A stretch of DNA of 64,000 nt from positions 62,001-126,000 of the forward strand of contig NZ_JAJAGO010000007.1 in NCBI RefSeq assembly GCF_025165795.1. The letters are read 5' to 3'. A program made the translations under genes and the position numbers. The notes beneath the pieces are model-generated. The model had not been told where the DNA came from and did no database searches. It was given only the letters and a program-made list of their open reading frames with translations. Origin of the DNA: Streptomyces gossypii (lineage in GTDB: Bacteria > Actinomycetota > Actinomycetes > Streptomycetales > Streptomycetaceae). Below, piece after piece: positions 50,047 to 56,682 of this stretch (the first letter of the stretch is position 1; the number at the start of each line of letters is the position of its first letter).

Positions 50047-52152
50047 TCACAGCACGGTCAGCAGACGGCCGGCTACAGGAGGCGGGTCTCCCCCACGCCG
50101 GCCGCGCAGTGTCCGGAGCATGTGATCGAGGCGCTTGCGGTCCTCGTCGGAGCCGACGAGCGCCGGAAGGAGCATCGTCAGTTCCCGCTCGATCTGCGGA
50201 TCCTCGTCCGCCTCGACGGCCCAGTCGGCCAGGGCTTTCAGCGCGTCGGCGGTGTGCCGCAGATCGCGCAGGGCGGCCTGCCACAGCAGCACCAGCCGAC
50301 GTGCCTCCTCGCTCGTGCCCTGCGAGGCGGCCTCCGCGTACCAGCGCAGCAGCAGTCGGCTGTCGGCGTGCGTGCAGGCCAGAACGAGCGCGTGGAGCGC
50401 CAGCCGACGGCCGGACGACCCGTCCTGGAGAAGGTCGAGAAGCCCCCGCAGCACCCGGCTGCGCACCTGCGCCGACTCGTCGCTCAGCAGCAGTGCGGCG
50501 GACTCGGCGAGGTGCCGCGCCTCGTCTTCCTCGCCTCCGGTGCGGGCGGCTTCCGCCAACGCCTCGAGTGCTTCGTCGGGCATCCTGGGGCCCACGAGGG
50601 CGTAGGCCCGGATGGCTGTCCAGCGGAACCGCGGGCCGGCCTCCTCGCTGCACCAGGAGCGCAGGATCTGCGGAATGTTCGGGGCGCCGACAGCGTGCGC
50701 CATCGCGAGGGCGTTTGCGGCGACGAGGCGGTCACGGTAGCTCTTCGACGCAGCCCAGCCCCCGATGAGCAGGGCCATCGCCGACGGCAGGTCGGTCTGG
50801 GCCAGCAACGCGGCTGTCACCGCCGCGCGGGCACGTACCAGCGGCCGTCCGTCCTCCGCGAGCTGCCGGAGCCACTGGAGCAGAGCGGGCCGTGCGGAGG
50901 GGTGGCTCGTCCAGACCTCACGGAGGACCTCGGCGGCGGTACCGGGCTTCTGGAAGCGGGCCTTGCGCTGGCGCACCGGGCCCCACTCGGTGTGCTCCTC
51001 CTGCCAGTACTCGTCAGCTCGGGCCAGGCGCAGCCTTTTGGTGATGGAGGTCCCGAAGATGCCGACCCGCGGCTCCGCCCCGGCGTCCTCGGTCCTCTGG
51101 AACTGTGCCCACAGGGCGTCGCTGAGCTCCGCGGTCAGGGCGTAGGCGGCCTCGTCGAACGCCGCGAGGGAGATGAGGAACGCCTTGTCCCGGAGCGGGG
51201 TTTCCTCGTCCCCGAACCATTCCTGGGCCTGTCTCCGGACCAGCTCCGGGCCGACATCCGCCAACGACTCCCCGGTGGTCCTGCCGTCCGCGTACTCGGC
51301 CAGGGCCGCCGCGAACTCCGCTGCCTCTCGCAACTGGTGGTCGTCCCGTGCGAGGAACTCCCGGGAGAGTGCCAGGGCCAGCAGTTCGCGCTCCCTGCGC
51401 GGGTCCTGGACCGTGCCATGCAGGTGCGACCGGAGCACCGCATGCGGCGACGGCGGCTGCCAGGGGACGGGTGTGATCCCCTGCAGGGTCGCGAACAGAT
51501 CGACGGTGATGACCAGATAGGCGTCCCTCTCCCGGAGGGCGTCCCGCACGGCCCACAGGTCGATGTCGCGCAGCGGGTTCCCCCTCTTCGTCACGAGGCC
51601 GCTGATGAGGTAGCCGGGCGATTCCCCGTTCACCTCGTCCTTCAGCGCGGTCGGCCGGGTGTTGGGATCCACTGCCCGCACGCGCACGGCGCCCACGGCA
51701 CGCAGCAGCATCAGGGCAGCACTGCGGCGGCCGGTGAAGGGCGCGCCGGAGAGCACCAGGACCCGTTCCTCGCGCAGCCGGCCGCGAAGGGGGTGGACGA
51801 GCTCCTCGTACCCGGCGAACACCTCGGCCAGCTCGTCGAGTTCGGCAGGGGGGATGTTTCCCGAGGTGTGAGTGGCGGCAGCGCTGCGGTAGTGATACTC
51901 CACCTTGGTGCCGAGGACGACGTCGCCGCCGACGCTGCCCCCGCTGACCCCGGTCTGGTCGCCGCCGACCAGGCTGCCGCCGACGGCGCGCGGCACGTGT
52001 TCGTACAACTCGCGCCGGGCCGCCCAGGGATCCTGAGGACGGTCGTCGTCCGTGTCGGCGTGCTCGCCGTCCGTCTGCTCCGGCCCGTCGGCGGACGGGT
52101 CGGTGTCGTCCTGGGACGGCTCCGCCTTCTTGTCACCGGGCTGATCACTCAT
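50047..52152 (-). CDS. Divergent P-loop NTPase with helical-repeat C-terminus (STAND-like)
   Basis: A 701-residue protein with four parts. Residues 1-55 are acidic and disordered. Residues 59-81 hold a glycine-rich motif shared with the cyclase (GGSLVGGDQTGVSGG). Residues 110-340 look like a P-loop NTPase: GAPFTGRRS at 136-144 is a Walker A with Arg in place of Lys, and DAYLVITVD at 210-218 is a plausible Walker B. Residues 400-690 are Ala/Leu-rich helical repeats of HEAT or armadillo type, suited to binding a trigger. The plan is that of NLR-like/STAND conflict proteins, though I cannot assign a named family. Its start overlaps the cyclase stop (ATGA, 52149-52152). A sensor role is inference. 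Confidence 0.7.
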   Translation of the reverse strand: MSDQPGDKKAEPSQDDTDPSADGPEQTDGEHADTDDDRPQDPWAARRELYEHVPRAVGGSLVGGDQTGVSGGSVGGDVVLGTKVEYHYRSAAATHTSGNIPPAELDELAEVFAGYEELVHPLRGRLREERVLVLSGAPFTGRRSAALMLLRAVGAVRVRAVDPNTRPTALKDEVNGESPGYLISGLVTKRGNPLRDIDLWAVRDALRERDAYLVITVDLFATLQGITPVPWQPPSPHAVLRSHLHGTVQDPRRERELLALALSREFLARDDHQLREAAEFAAALAEYADGRTTGESLADVGPELVRRQAQEWFGDEETPLRDKAFLISLAAFDEAAYALTAELSDALWAQFQRTEDAGAEPRVGIFGTSITKRLRLARADEYWQEEHTEWGPVRQRKARFQKPGTAAEVLREVWTSHPSARPALLQWLRQLAEDGRPLVRARAAVTAALLAQTDLPSAMALLIGGWAASKSYRDRLVAANALAMAHAVGAPNIPQILRSWCSEEAGPRFRWTAIRAYALVGPRMPDEALEALAEAARTGGEEDEARHLAESAALLLSDESAQVRSRVLRGLLDLLQDGSSGRRLALHALVLACTHADSRLLLRWYAEAASQGTSEEARRLVLLWQAALRDLRHTADALKALADWAVEADEDPQIERELTMLLPALVGSDEDRKRLDHMLRTLRGRRGGDPPPVAGRLLTVL
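51910..51978 (-). other. Shared glycine-rich motif, NTPase copy
   Basis: Residues 59-81 of the NTPase: GGSLVGGDQTGVSGG followed by SVGGDVVL. It is nearly identical to the C-terminal motif of the cyclase. It is short, Gly-rich, with Gln and alternating hydrophobics, and has the size of RHIM-like bacterial amyloid signalling motifs. Confidence 0.75.
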
Positions 52153-53018
52153 GCCTGCTCGCTCCGGCCCTCACGCGGGACCTTGCGCTGGACACTTCCC
52201 ATGATCACATCGCCGGTGACCTGGCCGCCGCTGACTCCGGTCTGATCGCCGTCGACCAGGCTGCCGCCGAACGACACCGTCCCGCCGTTGACGATCATCC
52301 CCGGCCCGCGGCTCGCGGGCGTCGCGGCGGGAGCCGCCGGAGCCTGGCCCGTGGCGTCGTCGCGCCTGCCCCTGCCCCCGCTCCCGGCGGATGCGGGCTC
52401 CGGGGCGGGCACGGTGGTGCCGCGCGGGAGGGGATCGTGCAGCCACATGTCGAGCCGGTCCTTCTTCACGGACACGGTGGTGTGGTGGAACTCCTCCGGG
52501 CGCAGTCCGCGGTGTCCATGGCGGACCACGCCCTCGTAGACGGGGGGCGACACCCCCAGCGCGCAGCCCGCGTCCTGCTGCGCGAGCGCTTCGCGCAAGA
52601 CGTCGGCATCAAGCAGCCGACAAGACTGGTTGAGGTCGTGGCCGACGAGCCCGCCGACCGTGCCGTGCTTCGGGTCGAAGGCGACCTCTCCCGCTGCCAG
52701 CACCATCCGCAGCCGCATCTGAGCACTGCTCGATGCCAGCCGGTTGTACTGGTGCAACGCGTCCGGAGTGGTCGTCAGCAGGGCCCGGAGCAGCGCGGTT
52801 TTCGGAACCTCGGCACTGACCAGCACGATCAGGCCGTCCCCGCGGTCCTCGCGGTACTGCATGGTCCGCTCGACACCCGCTTCGGCCAGGGTGTCCTCCA
52901 CCACGTTGTGCAGCTCCCGGCGCAGGCATGCCTGCGCCACATCGTCCCGCCGGCTGAAGTCCTCGATGTCCAGCAGCAGAATGGTGCGGTTGACCGGTTC
53001 TGTCGGAGCCAGGGTCAT
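52149..53018 (-). CDS. Class III nucleotide cyclase with C-terminal interaction motif
   Basis: A 289-residue protein, start supported by GAGAGG upstream. Residues 10-190 form a class III cyclase domain: ILLLDIEDFS has the first metal Asp (Asp17), REDRGDGLIVLV the second (Asp61), and VGHDLNQSCRLLD the transition-state Asn130 and Arg134, so it looks catalytic. A Pro/Ala-rich linker leads to the glycine-rich motif at 244-275 shared with the NTPase. PycC-type cyclases make cCMP or cUMP; which nucleotide this one makes cannot be read. It is the second gene of a run that includes a PycTM-like effector, and a Crp-family sensor precedes it. Confidence 0.78.
   Translation of the reverse strand: MTLAPTEPVNRTILLLDIEDFSRRDDVAQACLRRELHNVVEDTLAEAGVERTMQYREDRGDGLIVLVSAEVPKTALLRALLTTTPDALHQYNRLASSSAQMRLRMVLAAGEVAFDPKHGTVGGLVGHDLNQSCRLLDADVLREALAQQDAGCALGVSPPVYEGVVRHGHRGLRPEEFHHTTVSVKKDRLDMWLHDPLPRGTTVPAPEPASAGSGGRGRRDDATGQAPAAPAATPASRGPGMIVNGGTVSFGGSLVDGDQTGVSGGQVTGDVIMGSVQRKVPREGRSEQA
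52194..52268 (-). other. Shared glycine-rich motif, cyclase copy
   Basis: Residues 251-275 of the cyclase: GGSLVDGDQTGVSGG followed by QVTGDVIMGS. Similarity to the NTPase copy extends to the DNA (CCGGTCTG-TCGCCG-CGACCAGGCTGCCGCCGA, dashes marking differing bases), so a duplication or conversion between the two genes is likely. Confidence 0.75.
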
Positions 53019-53091
53019 GGGTGCCTCTCGGACGGTCGGGCTCGGTCCGGAGCACTATCTCGTGTGGGTCTGACAGTGGAGAAGGAACACC

Positions 53092-53122
53092 GGCACACAG
53101 CGTCTGTAACCGATGGCACACA
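53092..53122. promoter_or_regulatory. Direct repeat GGCACACA upstream of the cyclase gene
   Basis: Two perfect copies (53092-53099 and 53115-53122), 23 bp apart start to start, occupy the 144-bp gap between the Crp-like gene and the cyclase gene. The spacing is about two helical turns, so one protein could bind both on one face. The neighbouring Crp-like regulator is the obvious candidate. Confidence 0.4.
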
Positions 53123-53162
53123 ACTCCCCTCAGCTGCACGGCCGTCTGCCACGGGACAGTCC

Positions 53163-53918
53163 CTACTCACCGCCTCCTATGCGGCGCAGCTGCTCCGGGC
53201 GGGCGATGACCAGTCCCCTGCGGCTCGTCCGGACGATGTCGCGTTCCCGCAGCTCCTTGAGAAGCCTGGCCACCGCCTCGCGCGAAGCTCCGACCGCGCC
53301 TGCCAGTTCGTGCTGGCTGAGGCCGGTGGTCAGGCGCACGCCCTCCGCCTCCCGCACCCCGTGTGTGCGCGACAGCTCCAGGAGCAGGAGAGACAGCCGC
53401 TCACGAACTCCGAGTGCTCCTTGCTCCACGCGCCGTCGGTCGCTGGCCCGCGTCCGGTCCCCGATCAGACTGAGCAGCTGGAGGGCGGTAGCAGGAAACT
53501 CCGCGAGATGGCCCAGGAATCCGCTGCGCTCGATCGTGACGGCTTCGACCTCCCCGAGTGCGGTGACCGTCGCCGAGCGAGGACGGCCGCTGACCGCGGA
53601 CGCCTCACCGACGATGTCGCCCGGCCCCCGCAGCGCGAGCAGACCTTCGTAGCCGTTGGCCGCGGAGTGGGTGACCTTGGTCCAGCCGGCCAGGATGATC
53701 ATTACGTGCGTGGACGGTTCGTCCTGATGCACCAGCACGGACCGCGGGCCGAACTTCATGGGCCGGCCCAGTTTCAGTAACGCGACACGTTCCTGGTGTT
53801 CCAGCCGGGCCAGGAACGGGACCTGATCGTCAAGCCTGCCGGCTCGGGACGGCGGCGTGGGCTTGGACCCTGCGGAAACGGCCGCTGATACCGGCCACCC
53901 CGCCCCGGGGCTGTCCAT
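53163..53918 (-). CDS. Crp/Fnr-family cyclic-nucleotide-responsive regulator
   Basis: A 251-residue regulator; the ATG at 53918 lies nine bases after GGAG. The cyclic-nucleotide domain (33-150) keeps the phosphate cassette (VGEASAVSGRPRSATV, with Gly104-Glu105 and Arg114-Ser115-Ala116), so it can probably bind a cNMP. The C-terminal Crp helix-turn-helix is complete (GLSQHELAGAVGASREAVA). It precedes the cyclase gene on the same strand and could sense its product. Leu47 is a TTA codon (53778-53780), so translation depends on bldA. Alternatively it is an unrelated Crp family member that moved here. Confidence 0.85.
   Translation of the reverse strand: MDSPGAGWPVSAAVSAGSKPTPPSRAGRLDDQVPFLARLEHQERVALLKLGRPMKFGPRSVLVHQDEPSTHVMIILAGWTKVTHSAANGYEGLLALRGPGDIVGEASAVSGRPRSATVTALGEVEAVTIERSGFLGHLAEFPATALQLLSLIGDRTRASDRRRVEQGALGVRERLSLLLLELSRTHGVREAEGVRLTTGLSQHELAGAVGASREAVARLLKELRERDIVRTSRRGLVIARPEQLRRIGGGE
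53778..53780 (-). other. TTA codon in the Crp-like gene
   Basis: In-frame TTA for Leu47 on the minus strand; the second bldA-dependent gene of this locus. Confidence 0.9.
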
Positions 53919-54421
53919 GCCGTCGGTCTCCACCCGCACCCCCCGGATCCTGGCAACTCCACGGTCCTTCGGTGAAGCCTTCCCCTCACTCTGTGCAGCC
54001 AGCCTATGGCACACGCCCCAGAGCACCCCAGAGGTGCGTTGCCCCCTGGCGAGGACGCGCAGCTCCATTCGGTCAGACCGACGGGGTCGGCGCAGGTTAC
54101 CGGCGCTCCCGTGATCAATCGCGGGGCAGCAGTTGTGCTGCCGCAGAGCTGCCCGAGAAAGGGCAACCGGACCTGGCGGTGGGGGTTGTCGCGGTTGGTG
54201 TCCACCAACCTCCGTCAAGACAACCCGGAGGGTAGCGGCGCCCCGGGGCCGAGGACCGGTCGGTACCGCTCCACCTCGGTGCACCACCGCATGCTCTGCG
54301 GAGGCGACAACAGAGGTTGAGCACATTCGCGGAAACCGCGCCGGCCCCACGCCGAGACCGCGCCTGGAGGCACTCGGCCGCCGTGTGACATAGCGTTTCC
54401 CGTGACGGGCCGGGGCTGACA
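53919..54421. other. 503-bp divergent region with a yjbQ scrap
   Basis: The stretch lies between the Crp-like gene and the SpoIIE phosphatase. Apart from the yjbQ-like fragment at 54152-54208 I see no gene. Longer frames here have poor codon use and no ribosome-binding sites. Promoters for both flanking genes should be here, but I could not place them with confidence. Confidence 0.6.
54152..54208 (-). pseudogene. yjbQ: YjbQ C-terminal scrap, copy 1
   Basis: The minus strand encodes VDTNRDNPHRQVRLPFLG, the typical end of Streptomyces YjbQ (UPF0047) proteins, but the stop codon after FLG is lost and everything upstream is missing. A longer second scrap lies at 59194-59349. Confidence 0.5.
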
Positions 54422-56218
54422 GTGGCAATACGGAACGGCGGATACGCGGTGGAGCAGCACGAGGGACGCGCTTCCTCCCGGGCGGATGACGGATGGTGGT
54501 CCAGTCGTCTGCATGAGCTCTGGCGTGTCTCCGACAGGGTGCAGGACGTGGCGGAGCTGGCTGACTCCCTCTACGGCATGCTGCTCCGTATGCCCGGCGT
54601 CCTGGCCGTCGTGGGCGCCCGCTGGAGCGGCGGACTGCTGCACTACCTCCGCAGTGTCACCCTGTCGGAGCCGACGCCCTCGTTCATGGAAGTCGAGCAG
54701 GAGTTCGGTGCAGCTGCCGCCGAAGATCCGGACGGCGATCCGCCTGTGACCGTTCACGAGGTGTCGGAACTCGACGGCGCCATGCCGCATGTCCAGCTTC
54801 TGGTGGCGGCGGGCGCGCGGATCGTGGCCGAGTGTGCCGTGCCGTTGGCGCAGGGGGGCTGGGTGTCGTTCATGGTCGCCACCGCGGAACGGGCCGCGGT
54901 CGATGTGACGCTGCGGAGCCGGTTGAAGCAGGTCGCCGAGGTCACCATGGTCTCCGACCGGCGCCTCATGGCGCGGCGCGAGGACGAGCTCCGTCAGGTG
55001 AGTGACGCGTTCCTGGCGGAGGCGTCGTTGCAGATGGATTCGAGCCTTGATGTGGAGAGGACCGTGCGGCGGGTGGCTCGGACAGCTGTCCCCGCTGTCG
55101 CCGAGGGCTGCGTCGTGCATCTGTGTCTGCCCGGTGGGCTGACTCCCGTGGCCTCATCGCACATGGACGCGGGCGAACAACAGTGGCTCGGTGCGGTCGC
55201 GGCCGAGGACCTCTGGCTCACACATGTGCTGGAGCAGGTCCTCAGCCGCGGGCAGGGGCGGGTGCTGCACGGTGACGAGCTGGAAGGCGGGCCGTTCGGG
55301 GCCGCCTCGTCCGGGGCGGGGCGGGCCGTACGCGCGCTCAGCGTGAATCCGCTCAGGGCCCGGGGGCGGGCTCTGGGCACTCTGACGTTCCTCTACCACA
55401 GGGTGGTCATCGCGGAGTCCGCCTCGCGGTTCCTTGCCGATCTTGCTGGCCGGGCCGCGTTGGCCATTGACACCAGCACCCTGTACGAACAACGGCGCCA
55501 GCACGTGGTCTCCCTCCAGCGGCATCTGCTGCCGAGTGAGCTGCCGCGGATCTCGGGCCTCACTCTGAGTTCGGCATACGAAGTGGGGGACGCCTCGCTC
55601 GATGTGGGCGGTGACTTCTACGACGCCGTCTCGGGGGCGCAGGATGGCGTGACGCTCCTCATCGGTGACGTCTGCGGTCGCGGGGCGGAGGCCGCGGCAC
55701 TCACGGGTCTGGCCCGCCATACCCTGCGCACCCTGCTCGAGGACGGCGGTCCGCCCGAGCACGCGCTGGGACGGCTGAACCAGGCCCTGCTCAGGGAGGG
55801 CACGTCCCGCTTCGTGACCGCGCTCGTAGCGGTGCTGGTGCGGGACGGAAAGGGATTCCTCCTACGTTACTGGAGCGCGGGGCATCCGGCGCCTCTGGTG
55901 CGGCGTGCGGACGGCGCCGTGGAGGAGCTCACGGCCCACGGGGATCTGCTGGGTGTGCTGGAGGACATCGAGTACGGATCCGGGTCGGCGCATATGGCGC
56001 CGGGGGACGCGCTGGTGCTGTTCACCGACGGGGTGACCGAGGCGAGAGCGGCCGACGGAACGTTCTTCGAATCCTGCCTGCGGGACACGGTGGCACAGCA
56101 GGGGGCCGGCGCGGCCGAAGGGTTCGCAGAACGCCTGGCAGCCACTGCCGCGGGGTTCCGGGCGACGGGTGCGGACGACATCGCCGTACTCGTCGCCCAG
56201 GCGGAGGTGGTCGCGTGA
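54422..56218 (+). CDS. SpoIIE-type PP2C phosphatase with sensory domains
   Basis: A 598-residue protein. About 350 residues of GAF-like sensory sequence (LARGE hydrophobic core near 180-350) precede a complete PP2C/SpoIIE phosphatase with SLQRHLLPSELP, VGGDFYDAV, IGDVCGRGAEAAAL, LFTDGVTEAR and DDIAVLV, which supply the Mn-binding acids. Such proteins dephosphorylate anti-sigma antagonists in partner-switching stress pathways. The start is uncertain (GTG 54422 without a ribosome-binding site, or GTG 54449). The response regulator gene overlaps its stop (GTGA, 56215-56218). Confidence 0.85.
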   Translation: MAIRNGGYAVEQHEGRASSRADDGWWSSRLHELWRVSDRVQDVAELADSLYGMLLRMPGVLAVVGARWSGGLLHYLRSVTLSEPTPSFMEVEQEFGAAAAEDPDGDPPVTVHEVSELDGAMPHVQLLVAAGARIVAECAVPLAQGGWVSFMVATAERAAVDVTLRSRLKQVAEVTMVSDRRLMARREDELRQVSDAFLAEASLQMDSSLDVERTVRRVARTAVPAVAEGCVVHLCLPGGLTPVASSHMDAGEQQWLGAVAAEDLWLTHVLEQVLSRGQGRVLHGDELEGGPFGAASSGAGRAVRALSVNPLRARGRALGTLTFLYHRVVIAESASRFLADLAGRAALAIDTSTLYEQRRQHVVSLQRHLLPSELPRISGLTLSSAYEVGDASLDVGGDFYDAVSGAQDGVTLLIGDVCGRGAEAAALTGLARHTLRTLLEDGGPPEHALGRLNQALLREGTSRFVTALVAVLVRDGKGFLLRYWSAGHPAPLVRRADGAVEELTAHGDLLGVLEDIEYGSGSAHMAPGDALVLFTDGVTEARAADGTFFESCLRDTVAQQGAGAAEGFAERLAATAAGFRATGADDIAVLVAQAEVVA

Positions 56219-56682
56219 GCGGGTCGGCCCGGGATCCGAGGATCGATCACGATGTCGTCTGGGTGGTCGAGGATTCGGCGGAGGACGCCGAGGCCATTCA
56301 GCGGGCGCTCGGCCGCACTCATCCGGGTCTGACGCTGGAATTCACCGACAGGGGGGCCGGAGTCGCCGAGCGGCTGCTGGAAGCCGCCCGACGGCCGGGA
56401 CTCGTCCTCCTGGATCTGAAACTGCCCGGTCTCAGTGGAGCCGAGGTGCTGCGGTCCATCCGCTCCATGCCTGAACTGAACGACGTGACCGTGGTCGCCT
56501 TCACCTCGTCCACCGCGCCGGACGAGGTCGACGCCACCTACGCGGCAGGGGCCGACAGTTACATCTACAAGCCGGTCAACTTCGAGCTCTTCACCACCGT
56601 CCTGAAGGGGGCAGTGGACTACTGGCAGAGAAGAGCGAAGGGCGGGGACGAGGGCCCTGCCGCTCAGCCGCCGTCTTCCTGA
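56215..56682 (+). CDS. Rcp1-like single-domain response regulator
   Basis: A 155-residue receiver domain with no output domain. The acidic pair is in WVVEDSAEDAEAI, the phospho-acceptor in LVLLDLKLPGLSG, then AFTSS and the Lys of YIYKPVNFE. This is the Rcp1/RcpA class, typically partnered with phytochrome kinases. The GTG start is coupled to the SpoIIE gene, and its last 19 bp overlap the end of the phytochrome kinase gene on the opposite strand. It probably receives phosphate from that kinase. Confidence 0.88.
   Translation: MSGSARDPRIDHDVVWVVEDSAEDAEAIQRALGRTHPGLTLEFTDRGAGVAERLLEAARRPGLVLLDLKLPGLSGAEVLRSIRSMPELNDVTVVAFTSSTAPDEVDATYAAGADSYIYKPVNFELFTTVLKGAVDYWQRRAKGGDEGPAAQPPSS

Noticed and set aside
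49924..52245. Long plus-strand frame opposite the NTPase gene
   Set aside because: It is antisense to a well-supported gene, has no ribosome-binding site, and its sequence is the Gly/Arg/Gln-rich composition expected of a complementary frame in high-GC DNA.
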